Positions 19,230 to 29,925 of a stretch of DNA of 58,009 bases are shown here, one piece after another. This DNA comes from Cupriavidus numazuensis. GTDB taxonomy: Bacteria > Pseudomonadota > Gammaproteobacteria > Burkholderiales > Burkholderiaceae. Position 1 is the first letter of the stretch, and every line of letters starts with the position of its first letter. The notes beneath the pieces were generated by a model. The model did no database searches. It was not told where the DNA came from and was given only the letters and a program-made list of their open reading frames with translations. The position numbers and the translations under genes were made by a program. Location: positions 1-58,009 of the forward strand of contig NZ_CAJPVI010000058.1 in the NCBI RefSeq assembly GCF_905397435.1. Direction: 5' to 3'.

Positions 19230-20531
19230 ATGACGCCGTCCGATGTGAAAGCCACGCTATCGTTCTCCGATGGTTCCCCCAGCGTTGAGCTGCCGATCTA
19301 CAAGGGCACCGTAGGCCCCGACGTGATCGACATTCGCAAGCTGTACGGCCAGACCGGCAAGTTCACCTACGACCCCGGTTTCATGTCGACGGCTTCGTGC
19401 AATTCGAAGATCACCTACATCGACGGCGACAAGGGCGAGCTGCTGTACCGCGGCTACCCGATCGAGCAACTGGCGCAGAAGTGCGACCACCTCGAAACCT
19501 GCTACCTGCTGCTGAAGGGCGAGCTGCCCAACGCCAAGCAGAAGGAAGAATTCACCGGCCACGTGATGAACCACACCATGGTTCACGAGCAGCTGCAATT
19601 CTTCATGCGCGGTTTCCGCCGCGATGCGCACCCGATGGCCGTGCTGACGGGCCTGGTGGGTGCCATGAGCGCGTTCTACCACGACGCGATGGACATCGAT
19701 GATCCGCATCAGCGCGAGATCTCGGCCATCCGCCTGATCGCCAAGATGCCGACCATGGTCGCCATGGCGTACAAGTACAACATCGGCCAGCCGTACATCT
19801 ATCCGCAGAACGACCTGTCCTACTCGGGCAACTTCCTGCGCATGCTGTTCGGCACGCCGTGCGCCCCGTACACCGTCAACCCGGTGCTGGAGCGCGCGCT
19901 GGACCGCATCTTCATCCTGCACGCCGACCACGAGCAGAACGCGTCGACCTCGACCGTCCGCCTGGCCGGTTCGTCGGGCACGAACCCGTTCGCAGCGATC
20001 GCCGCCGGCGTGGCCTGCCTGTGGGGTCCGGCCCACGGCGGCGCCAACGAAGCCGCGCTGAAGATGCTGGAAGAGATCGGCAGCGTCGACAACATCGGCG
20101 AGTTCATCAAGCAGGTCAAGGACAAGAACTCGGGCGTGCGTCTGATGGGCTTTGGCCACCGCGTGTACAAGAACTACGATCCGCGCGCCAAGCTGATGCG
20201 CGAAACCTGCCATGAAGTGCTGAACGAACTGGGCCTGCACAACGACCCGCTGTTCAAGCTCGCCATGGAGCTGGAAAAGATCGCGCTGGAAGACGAGTAC
20301 TTCGTCAGCCGCAAGCTGTACCCGAACGTCGACTTCTACTCGGGCATCGTCCAGCGCGCGCTGGGTATCCCGACGTCGCTGTTCACCTGCATCTTCGCGC
20401 TGGCTCGTACTCCGGGCTGGATCTCGCAGTGGGAAGAGATGATCACCGATCCGGAATACAAGATCGGCCGTCCGCGCCAGCTGTTTAACGGCGCCGCCTC
20501 GCGCGACGTGCCGGACATCGCCAAGCGCTAA
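19230..20531 (+). CDS. gltA: Citrate synthase (type II)
   Basis: The 433-aa protein condenses acetyl-CoA and oxaloacetate. The FDPGF-like YDPGFMSTASCNSKITYIDGDKG opening is typical of hexameric, NADH-sensitive type II enzymes. HADHEQNASTSTVR and GFGHRVYKNYDPRAK contain the catalytic histidines, and the distal Asp lies in the PNVDFYSGIV region. GAAGGA-type sequence precedes the start. It is the last gene of the TCA run before a strong terminator. The prpC gene in this window is a clearly different, shorter paralogue. Confidence 0.98.
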   Translation: MTPSDVKATLSFSDGSPSVELPIYKGTVGPDVIDIRKLYGQTGKFTYDPGFMSTASCNSKITYIDGDKGELLYRGYPIEQLAQKCDHLETCYLLLKGELPNAKQKEEFTGHVMNHTMVHEQLQFFMRGFRRDAHPMAVLTGLVGAMSAFYHDAMDIDDPHQREISAIRLIAKMPTMVAMAYKYNIGQPYIYPQNDLSYSGNFLRMLFGTPCAPYTVNPVLERALDRIFILHADHEQNASTSTVRLAGSSGTNPFAAIAAGVACLWGPAHGGANEAALKMLEEIGSVDNIGEFIKQVKDKNSGVRLMGFGHRVYKNYDPRAKLMRETCHEVLNELGLHNDPLFKLAMELEKIALEDEYFVSRKLYPNVDFYSGIVQRALGIPTSLFTCIFALARTPGWISQWEEMITDPEYKIGRPRQLFNGAASRDVPDIAKR

Positions 20532-20567
20532 GCGCTGGCATGGCTCTGGCTGCGCCTGCAGCAATCA

Positions 20568-20602
20568 CAAACGCCCCGGCCCGCCGGGGCGTTTGTCTTT
20601 CT
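20568..20602 (+). terminator. Rho-independent terminator of gltA
   Basis: CAAACGCCCCGGC (20568-20580) pairs with GCCGGGGCGTTTG (20583-20595), followed by a T-rich stretch. It lies 37 bp after the gltA stop. Confidence 0.9.
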
Positions 20603-21057
20603 GGCGCCATGCGTCTTGTGCGCTGCAGTAATCGTGGTGGCAGGAAGTTGCACACTGAGTGGTCAGAAGCGCAATTTGTGGAGAATTGTGTCGCGATCGG
20701 CTAACCGGGTTCCGCATTTATTGTGCGATTTTCGCATCTGATAGGGAATTTGACCCTATAATGCGGGCTGCTCTGCCGATGGCAGCCGGGCCACCCTTCC
20801 GGCAAGCCATGCGGCAAGCGGGGCAGGCGACAGCGCTTGCGCAATAGAGAACGCATCAAACGTTGTCTTTCCGAACCATGCTCCCCTGATTCATCCGGGG
20901 GCTGACACATGCCGGGCCCCGCATTCGCTGTCTTCTTGCCGGACCCGTCTTCCGCGTCTCGGGCCTTGTTTCTCTGTCGTCCGCGGGGTGTCGTTCGATT
21001 GCGCAGGTCATGCCGTCTCTTGCCCGTATGACCACAATACCAATCGAGGAGCTCCTG
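20603..21057 (+). promoter_or_regulatory. Long upstream region of the branched-chain amino acid transporter
   Basis: No gene is seen here. A consensus -10 TATAAT stands at 20757-20762 without a convincing -35. A small inverted repeat, TGCGA/TCGCA (20724-20728, 20732-20736), lies about 20 bp upstream and may be an operator. If the -10 is used, the binding-protein mRNA has a leader of about 290 nt. A short in-frame ORF through this leader is not rich in Leu, Ile or Val, so no classical attenuator is evident. Confidence 0.45.
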
Positions 21058-22173
21058 ATGACGCTTTCCCGCCTTACGTCCATTTCGCTGGCCGCCGTGC
21101 TGGCCACCCTTGGCGCTGCCGCCAACGCCGAAACCGTGAAGATCGCTATTGCCGGCCCGATGAGCGGCGCCGTGGCGCAGTATGGCGACATGGTCAAGGC
21201 CGGTGCGCTGACCGCCGTCGAGCAGATCAATGCTGCAGGCGGTGCCGGCGGCAACAAGCTCGAAGTGGTGCTGATGGACGACGCCTGCGAGCCGAAGCAG
21301 GCCGTGGCCGTGGCCAACAAGATCGTCAGCCAGGGCATCAAGTATGTGATTGGCCACGTGTGCTCGGGCTCGACCATCCCGGCTTCGGACATCTACGAGA
21401 ACGAAGGCATCGTGATGGTCACGCCGTCGGCCACCGCACCGCAGCTGACCGAAGCGAAGAAGCGCAAGTTCATCTTCCGCACCATCGGCCGCGACGACCA
21501 GCAGGGTCCGGCTGCCGCCCAGTACATCATCAGCAAGGTCAAGCCGAAGAAGGTCGCCGTGCTGCACGACAAGCAGTCGTACGGCCAGGGCATTGCCACC
21601 TCGGTGAAGAAGGACCTGGAAGCCGCCAAGATCCCCGTGGCGCTGTTTGAAGGCATCAACGCCGGCGATTCGGATTACTCGGCCGTCATCACCAAGCTGA
21701 AGTCGCAGGGCGTGGACTTCGTCTACTTCGGCGGTTACCACCCGGAAATGGGCCTGCTGATGCGCCAGGCGCGCGAGCAGGGCGTTAAGGCCACGTTCAT
21801 GGGTCCCGAGGGCGTGGGCAACAAGGACGTGACCGCGATTGCGGGCCCGGCCTCGGAAGGCATGCTGGTGACGCTGCCGGCCGACTTCTCGGCGGACCCG
21901 GCCAACGCCGGCCTGGTGAAGGCGTTCGCCGACAAGAAGCGTGACGCCAACGGTCCGTTCCAGATGCCGTCGTACGCCGCCGTCAAGATCATTGGCGACG
22001 CCATCGCCGGCGCCAAGAGCACCGATCCGACCAAGGTCGCGGCGTACATGCACAAGAACGCCTTCCAGACCCCGATCGGCAAGGTCGAGTACGACGACAA
22101 GGGCGACCTGAAGTCCTTCAAGTTCGTGGTCTACACCTGGCACAAGGACGCCAGCAAGACCGCCGCCAACTAA
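21058..22173 (+). CDS. Branched-chain amino acid ABC transporter, periplasmic binding protein
   Basis: The 371-aa LivJ/LivK-type protein starts with a Sec signal peptide (cleavage ANA-ET near residue 24). It continues VKIAIAGPMSGAVAQYGDMVKAG, the family opening. The central YVIGHVCSGSTIPASDIYE and YSAVITKLKSQGVDFVYFGGYHPE segments build the two-lobe ligand site. GAGGAG precedes the ATG at 21058, which decides it over an upstream ATG at 21010. Ligands would be Leu, Ile or Val, though paralogues bind other amino acids or amides. It is the first of five transport genes. Confidence 0.93.
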   Translation: MTLSRLTSISLAAVLATLGAAANAETVKIAIAGPMSGAVAQYGDMVKAGALTAVEQINAAGGAGGNKLEVVLMDDACEPKQAVAVANKIVSQGIKYVIGHVCSGSTIPASDIYENEGIVMVTPSATAPQLTEAKKRKFIFRTIGRDDQQGPAAAQYIISKVKPKKVAVLHDKQSYGQGIATSVKKDLEAAKIPVALFEGINAGDSDYSAVITKLKSQGVDFVYFGGYHPEMGLLMRQAREQGVKATFMGPEGVGNKDVTAIAGPASEGMLVTLPADFSADPANAGLVKAFADKKRDANGPFQMPSYAAVKIIGDAIAGAKSTDPTKVAAYMHKNAFQTPIGKVEYDDKGDLKSFKFVVYTWHKDASKTAAN

Positions 22174-22191
22174 TCCCGGCATTTCCTTCGT

Positions 22192-22225
22192 CCATCCCGC
22201 GCCTCCACAAGGGGCTGCGGGATGG
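22192..22225 (+). other. Intercistronic stem-loop between binding protein and permease genes
   Basis: CCATCCCGC (22192-22200) pairs with GCGGGATGG (22217-22225) around a 16-nt loop, 18 bp after the binding-protein stop. There is no U-tract. Such hairpins often protect the upstream cistron and leave binding protein in excess over permease. That role is inferred. Confidence 0.55.
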
Positions 22226-22285
22226 TCCGCTATCGGGCTTCGGCGCGGGCTTCCATCCGGGCTTCGACTTCCTGAGGCTTCCCCC

Positions 22286-23212
<927 letters not shown>

Positions 23213-23225
23213 GGGGGAACGCGAC

Positions 23226-24475
<1,250 letters not shown>

Positions 24476-24479
<4 letters not shown>

Positions 24480-25260
24480 GTACGGCGATGAATGCAAATG
24501 CGGAATTGCTGAAAGTTTCCGGCCTGCAGATGCGCTTCGGCGGCCTGTTGGCGGTCGACGGCATCCAGTTCGATGTCAGGCGCGACGAGGTCTTCGCGAT
24601 CATCGGCCCGAACGGCGCCGGCAAGACCACGGTGTTCAACTGCGTGGGCGGCTTCTACAAGCCGACGGCGGGAGAGGTCACGCTCGACGGCCATGCCATC
24701 GCCGGCCTGCCGAGCCATATGGTGGCGCGCAAGGGCCTGGTGCGCACGTTCCAGAACATCCGCCTGTTCAAGAACCTGACCGTGGTGGAGAACCTCCTGG
24801 TGGCGCAACACCTGCAGGTGCAGGCGGGCATCCTGCGCGGACTGTTCGCGACGCCGGCCTATCGCCGCGCCGAGCGCGAAGCGCTGGAGCGCGCTGCCCA
24901 GTGGCTTGAGCGCATGGGCCTGACCAAGGTCGCCAATCGCGAGGCGGGCACGCTGTCATATGGCCACCAGCGCCGACTCGAGATCGCGCGCTGCATGATC
25001 ACGAAGCCGCGCCTGCTGATGCTGGACGAACCGGCCGCTGGTCTGAACCCGCAGGAGAAGATCGAACTGTCGCAGCTCATCGACCAGCTTCGCAAGGAGT
25101 ACGGCATTTCCGTGCTGCTGATCGAGCACGACATGAGCCTGGTGATGGGCGTGTCCGACCGCATCCTGGTGATGGAGCACGGCAAGCCGATCGTGATCGG
25201 CAAGCCCGAGGAAGTGCGCAATGACCCGCGCGTGATCAAGGCCTACCTGGGAGAGGACTG

Positions 25261-25261
<1 letters not shown>
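24476..25261 (+). CDS. livG: Branched-chain amino acid ABC transporter ATP-binding protein LivG
   Basis: The 261-aa ATPase shows Walker A GPNGAGKTT (44-52), signature LSYGHQRRLEIARC and Walker B LLMLDEPAAGLNP. The SYG-type signature is typical of LivG rather than LivF. I start it at 24476, where the ATG overlaps the livM stop; the frame stays open far upstream inside livM but that stretch is a shadow. It powers uptake together with LivF. Its stop overlaps the livF start by one base. Confidence 0.94.
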
Positions 25262-25962
<701 letters not shown>

Positions 25963-26282
25963 TCCCGCGCCCCTCGTTCCCGGTTCGGGCGCGAGGGGCG
26001 GCATGCTTTCGCCATCCGCGAAAGCCCCCTTTCGCCAATCGCGGCGCAGCGCAACGCTGTGCCGGGGCCGGCCAGCGCCGGACCCGTGGCATAATCGCTT
26101 GAGAAGTCAAGCATTGCAAAAAGCGCTCGCTTCCGACGGCTTCCGGCGTCATCATCGCGGTTGTCGTCACCGTGTCCTGCCCCGGCAACGAGGCGGCAGG
26201 ACCACACAAAGATCCCTGCAAACTACCTGCGCGGTACCGTGCGCCATTCCGCCGGAATGGCATGCTGGCCGCCCCCTGCATC
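25963..26282 (+). other. livF-leuC intergenic region with stem-loop
   Basis: CGCCCCTCG (25968-25976) pairs with CGAGGGGCG (25992-26000), a probable end of the liv transcript without a U-tract. The remaining 280 bases carry no gene that I trust. A CATAAT hexamer at 26090-26095 is a possible leuC -10. The leuC frame is open back to 26103 but has only a GTG at 26172 as alternative start, and that extension does not look like LeuC. Confidence 0.5.
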
Positions 26283-27692
26283 ATGGCCAAGACGCTCTAC
26301 GACAAACTCTGGGATGACCACACCGTCCACGTCGAGGAAGACGGCACCACGCTGCTCTACATCGACCGTCATCTGCTGCATGAAGTGACCAGCCCGCAGG
26401 CGTTCGAAGGCCTGAAGATGGCGGAGCGTCCGGTATGGCGCATCAGCGCCAACCTGGCCGTGTCGGACCACAACGTGCCGACGACCGACCGCACCCAGGG
26501 GATTGCCGACCCGGTGTCGAAGCTGCAGGTCGATACGCTGGACGCGAACTGCGACAGCTTCGGCATCACGCAGTTCAAGATGAACGATCACCGCCAGGGC
26601 ATCGTGCACGTGATCGGGCCGGAGCAGGGCGCCACGCTGCCGGGCATGACGGTGGTGTGCGGCGACTCGCATACCTCGACGCACGGTGCGTTCGGCGCAC
26701 TCGCGCACGGCATCGGCACCTCGGAAGTCGAGCACGTGCTGGCCACGCAGACGCTGCTGGGCAAGAAGGCCAAGAACATGCTGGTCAAGGTCGAAGGCAA
26801 GCTGCCGCGCGGCTGCACCGCCAAGGACATCGTGCTGGCCATCATCGGCAAGATCGGCACGGCCGGCGGCACCGGCTACACGATCGAGTTCGCCGGCTCG
26901 GCCATTCGCGACCTGACCATGGAAGGCCGCATGACGGTCTGCAACATGGCCATCGAAGCCGGCGCGCGCGCGGGCCTCGTGGCTGTGGACAATGTCACGC
27001 TGGAATACGTCAAGGGTCGCCCTTACGCTCCGCAGGGCGTGGAGTGGGACCAGGCGGTGGGTTACTGGAGCACGCTGCATTCGGACGCCGGCGCCAAGTT
27101 CGACCAGGTGATCGAGCTGCGTGCCGAGGACATCCGCCCGCAGGTGACCTGGGGCACTTCGCCCGAGATGGTCGTCAGCATCGAAGACCGCGTGCCGGAT
27201 CCCGAGAAGGAAAAGGACGCGACCAAGCGCAACGCCATGGAGCGCGCGCTCGAGTACATGAACCTGCAGCCGAACGTGCCGATGGAAAGCATCAACGTCG
27301 ACAAGGTGTTCATCGGTTCCTGTACCAACAGCCGCATCGAAGACATGCGCGCCGCCGCGTGGGTGGTGCAGAAGCTGGGCCGCAAGGTGGCTTCGAACGT
27401 GAAGCTCGCGATGGTCGTGCCGGGCTCGGGCCTGGTCAAGGAACAGGCCGAGCGTGAAGGGCTCGACAAGGTGTTCAAGGCCGCTGGCTTCGAATGGCGC
27501 GAGCCGGGTTGCTCGATGTGCCTGGCGATGAATGCCGACCGCCTGGAGCCGGGCGAGCGTTGCGCGTCCACGTCGAACCGCAACTTCGAAGGGCGGCAGG
27601 GCGCGGGTGGCCGCACCCATCTGGTGAGCCCGGCGATGGCCGCCGCGGCCGCCATCGAAGGCCACTTCGTCGACATCCGCAAGCTCGGCTGA
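26283..27692 (+). CDS. leuC: 3-isopropylmalate dehydratase large subunit
   Basis: The 469-aa protein is the aconitase-like large subunit that isomerises 2- to 3-isopropylmalate in leucine synthesis. MAKTLYDKLWDDHTV is the standard LeuC start and sets 26283. VVCGDSHTSTHGAFG, IGSCTNSRIEDM and REPGCSMCLAMN carry the substrate and [4Fe-4S] residues. The length equals the family norm. It works with LeuD, encoded 153 bp downstream after an entericidin gene; leuB completes the pathway segment. Confidence 0.97.
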   Translation: MAKTLYDKLWDDHTVHVEEDGTTLLYIDRHLLHEVTSPQAFEGLKMAERPVWRISANLAVSDHNVPTTDRTQGIADPVSKLQVDTLDANCDSFGITQFKMNDHRQGIVHVIGPEQGATLPGMTVVCGDSHTSTHGAFGALAHGIGTSEVEHVLATQTLLGKKAKNMLVKVEGKLPRGCTAKDIVLAIIGKIGTAGGTGYTIEFAGSAIRDLTMEGRMTVCNMAIEAGARAGLVAVDNVTLEYVKGRPYAPQGVEWDQAVGYWSTLHSDAGAKFDQVIELRAEDIRPQVTWGTSPEMVVSIEDRVPDPEKEKDATKRNAMERALEYMNLQPNVPMESINVDKVFIGSCTNSRIEDMRAAAWVVQKLGRKVASNVKLAMVVPGSGLVKEQAEREGLDKVFKAAGFEWREPGCSMCLAMNADRLEPGERCASTSNRNFEGRQGAGGRTHLVSPAMAAAAAIEGHFVDIRKLG

Positions 27693-27706
27693 GCGGAGCG
27701 CGGCAG

Positions 27707-27835
27707 ATGAGGACCCTGATCGCTCTGCTGGCATGCCTGGGCATGCTGCAACTGGCCGGCTGCAACACCATGGCCGGTCTGGGCAAGGACACGCAGGCCG
27801 CCGGCAGCTCGCTCGAGCGCGCGGCCAAGAAGTAA
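27707..27835 (+). CDS. Entericidin A/B-family lipoprotein (42 aa)
   Basis: The 42-residue frame begins MRTLIALLACLGMLQLAGCN, a lipoprotein signal with lipobox LAGC. It continues with the entericidin-type TMAGLGKDTQAAGSSLERAAKK. Entericidins are tiny membrane lipoproteins first known as toxin/antidote pairs in enterobacteria; many bacteria have single copies of unclear role. It starts 15 bp after leuC and ends 10 bp before leuD, so it must be co-transcribed with the leucine genes. Its placement is conserved in relatives as far as I recall. Confidence 0.85.
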   Translation: MRTLIALLACLGMLQLAGCNTMAGLGKDTQAAGSSLERAAKK

Positions 27836-27845
27836 GGAAAGAGAC

Positions 27846-28496
27846 ATGGACAAGTTCACTGTACACAGCGGCCTCGTGGCGCCGCTGGACCGCGAGAACG
27901 TCGATACCGACGCCATCATCCCGAAGCAGTTCCTGAAGTCGATCAAGCGCACCGGCTTCGGCCCGAACCTGTTCGACGAGTGGCGCTACAAGGACGTCGG
28001 CGAGCCCGGTATGGACAACAGCAAGCGTCCGCTGAATCCGGACTTCGTGCTGAACCAGCCGCGCTACCAGGGCGCGTCGATCCTGCTGGCGCGCCGCAAC
28101 TTCGGCTGCGGCAGCTCGCGCGAACATGCGCCTTGGGCGCTCTCGCAATTCGGCTTCCGCGCCGTGATCGCGCCGAGCTTCGCCGACATCTTCTTCAACA
28201 ACTGCTACAAGAACGGCCTGCTGCCGGTGGTGTTGAGCGAGCAGCAAGTCGACCACCTGTTCAACGAGACCAATGCGTTCAACGGCTACAAGCTGACCAT
28301 CGACCTGGACAAGCAGGTCGTGCTCACGCCGTCGGGCCAGGGCTACGAGTTCGACATCGCCCCGTTCCGCAAGTACTGCATGCTGAACGGCTTTGACGAT
28401 ATCGGCCTGACCCTGCGCCATGCCGACAAGATCAAGGGCTATGAAGCCGAGCGCGTGGCCAAGATGCCGTGGCTGAACAACCGCCTGGTTGGCTGA
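27846..28496 (+). CDS. leuD: 3-isopropylmalate dehydratase small subunit
   Basis: The 216-aa protein is the swivel-domain subunit that partners LeuC. MDKFTVHSGLVAPLDRENVDTDAIIPKQFLK is the conserved opening. FGCGSSREHAPWAL is the substrate-carboxylate binding loop, and FADIFFNNCYKNGLLPV follows as expected. Length matches the family. GGAAAGAG precedes the ATG. The gene is between the entericidin gene and leuB in one run. Confidence 0.97.
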   Translation: MDKFTVHSGLVAPLDRENVDTDAIIPKQFLKSIKRTGFGPNLFDEWRYKDVGEPGMDNSKRPLNPDFVLNQPRYQGASILLARRNFGCGSSREHAPWALSQFGFRAVIAPSFADIFFNNCYKNGLLPVVLSEQQVDHLFNETNAFNGYKLTIDLDKQVVLTPSGQGYEFDIAPFRKYCMLNGFDDIGLTLRHADKIKGYEAERVAKMPWLNNRLVG

Positions 28497-28534
28497 ACGC
28501 CCCGGGGCGGATATCAAACAAGGGAAAACACAGC

Positions 28535-29602
28535 ATGAAGATCGCAGTCCTGCCAGGTGACGGCATCGGTCCGGAAATCGTTGCCGAGGCCGTCAAGGTC
28601 CTGAACGCGCTCGACGAGAAGTTCGAGATGGAAACTGCCCCGGTGGGTGGTGCCGGTTACGAGGCCGAAGGCCATCCGCTGCCGGAGAACACGCTGAAGC
28701 TGGCCAAGGAAGCCGACGCCATCCTGTTCGGCGCCGTGGGCGACTGGAAGTACGACAGCCTGGAGCGCGCGCTGCGCCCGGAGCAGGCCATCCTGGGCCT
28801 GCGCAAGCACCTGCAGCTGTTCGCCAACTTCCGTCCGGCGATCTGCTATCCGGAACTGACTGGCGCATCGAGCCTGAAGCCGGAACTGGTCGCGGGCCTG
28901 GACATCCTGATCGTGCGCGAACTGAACGGCGACATTTACTTCGGCCAGCCGCGCGGCGTGCGCGAGGCGCCGGACGGCCTGTTCAAGGGCGCCCGCGAAG
29001 GCTTCGACACCATGCGCTACAGCGAGCCCGAAATCCGCCGCATCGCGCACGTGGCGTTCCAGGCCGCGGCCAAGCGCGGCAAGAAGCTGTGCAGCGTCGA
29101 CAAGGCCAACGTGCTCGAGACCTTCCAGTTCTGGAAGGACATCGTGATCGACGTCAGCAAGGAATACCCGGACGTCGAGCTGTCGCACATGTATGTCGAC
29201 AACGCTGCGATGCAACTGGTCAAGGCGCCCAAGAGCTTCGATGTGATCGTTACCGGCAATATGTTCGGCGACATCCTGTCGGACGAGGCCGCCATGCTGA
29301 CCGGCTCGATCGGCATGCTGCCGTCGGCCTCGCTCGATGCGAACAACAAGGGCCTGTACGAGCCGTCGCACGGTTCTGCACCGGACATCGCGGGCAAGGG
29401 CGTTGCCAATCCGCTGGCGACCATCCTGTCGGCGGCGATGATGCTGCGCTACTCGCTGAACAAGGCCGAGCAGGCCGACCGCATCGAGAACGCCGTCAAG
29501 AAGGTGCTGGCACAGGGCTACCGCACGGGCGACATCCTGACGCCGGGCTGCAAGCAGGTCGGCACGCGCGAAATGGGCGAGGCCGTACTGGCCGCTCTGT
29601 AA
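28535..29602 (+). CDS. leuB: 3-isopropylmalate dehydrogenase
   Basis: The 355-aa protein oxidatively decarboxylates 3-isopropylmalate with NAD. MKIAVLPGDGIGPEIVAEAVKVL is the family start and fixes 28535 with AGGGAA upstream. LRKHLQLFANFRP holds the substrate arginines, and ITGNMFGDILSDEAAMLTGSIG the Mg-binding Asp residues. YEPSHGSAPDIAGK near 280 is the adenine-binding loop. It closes the leu operon, followed at once by a strong terminator. Confidence 0.97.
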   Translation: MKIAVLPGDGIGPEIVAEAVKVLNALDEKFEMETAPVGGAGYEAEGHPLPENTLKLAKEADAILFGAVGDWKYDSLERALRPEQAILGLRKHLQLFANFRPAICYPELTGASSLKPELVAGLDILIVRELNGDIYFGQPRGVREAPDGLFKGAREGFDTMRYSEPEIRRIAHVAFQAAAKRGKKLCSVDKANVLETFQFWKDIVIDVSKEYPDVELSHMYVDNAAMQLVKAPKSFDVIVTGNMFGDILSDEAAMLTGSIGMLPSASLDANNKGLYEPSHGSAPDIAGKGVANPLATILSAAMMLRYSLNKAEQADRIENAVKKVLAQGYRTGDILTPGCKQVGTREMGEAVLAAL

Positions 29603-29614
29603 GTCACAATCCGG

Positions 29615-29650
29615 AAAAGGCGCTGCGCTGCAGCGCCTTTTCTTTTATTT
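29615..29650 (+). terminator. Rho-independent terminator of the leu operon
   Basis: AAAAGGCGCTGC (29615-29626) pairs with GCAGCGCCTTTT (29630-29641) with a 3-nt loop, and the T-rich tract TTTTCTTTTATTT follows. It lies 13 bp past the leuB stop. Confidence 0.95.
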
Positions 29651-29703
29651 GTCCCCGATTTTCCACGCTGCGGCACCGCCGCAAAATCGTGTAGACTCTG
29701 CGA

Positions 29704-29835
29704 ATGGCCCGATTTTCCCAGTCCACCCTGACTGCTGTTGCTGCCCTGACCGTTACCCGCGGCCCGGTCGGCACGATTTCGCTCGGCCAGACCGCAACGA
29801 CGATTAAAACGATTATTAAAACCGCGATCGCCTAG
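29704..29835 (+). CDS. Candidate leader peptide of asd (43 aa, Thr/Ile/Lys-rich end)
   Basis: An ATG at 29704 opens a 43-codon frame ending at TAG 29833-29835, 90 bp before asd. Its last residues are ATTIKTIIKTAIA. Codons 31-43 include four Thr, four Ile and two Lys, using ATT and AAA codons that are rare in this GC-rich DNA. Thr, Ile and Lys are end products of the pathway that Asd feeds. No Shine-Dalgarno is visible; a TAGACT hexamer 6 nt upstream raises the possibility of a leaderless mRNA. Competing stems follow the frame. Biased codons plus position argue for a regulatory leader peptide; expression is unproven. Confidence 0.5.
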   Translation: MARFSQSTLTAVAALTVTRGPVGTISLGQTATTIKTIIKTAIA

Positions 29836-29901
29836 ATCCGTTCGTCGTGCCTGCCCGTCTTCCCCGCGCAGCCACGCCGGGCGAGGAAAATGGCGGGGAA
29901 G
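29770..29901 (+). promoter_or_regulatory. Possible attenuator: alternative stems in the asd leader
   Basis: Three pairings are visible. GGCACGA (29770-29776) with TCGTGCC (29845-29851) would enclose the Thr/Ile/Lys codons. CCTGCCCG (29850-29857) with CGGGC-G-AGG (29879-29887) uses some of the same bases. CTTCCCCGC (29859-29867) with GCGGGGAAG (29893-29901) lies closest to asd and cannot form together with the second. No U-tract follows, so control would be by Rho or translation. Found by eye. Confidence 0.4.
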
Positions 29902-29925
29902 TAAAAATCACATCCGAGGTAAATC

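Noticed and set aside
20659..20847. 62-codon ORF upstream of the branched-chain binding protein, considered as an attenuator peptide
   Set aside because: It is not enriched in Leu, Ile or Val codons, has no ribosome binding site, and spans the -10 element, so it would begin before the transcript does.
26103..26282. In-frame upstream extension of leuC with a Val/Ile-rich stretch (GVIIAVVVTV), considered as a leader peptide or longer LeuC
   Set aside because: There is no ATG, only a GTG at 26172 after the hydrophobic run. The frame has no stop before leuC, so it cannot be a separate leader. MAKTLYDKLW is the standard LeuC start.
26223..28517. 764-codon minus-strand frame opposite leuC/leuD
   Set aside because: It is an antisense shadow with no domain signatures; the leu genes are intact on the plus strand.
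29859..29901. CTTCCCCGC/GCGGGGAAG stem before asd as a simple intrinsic terminator
   Set aside because: It is followed by GTAAAAATC rather than a U-tract, so it is kept only as one arm of a possible regulatory structure.
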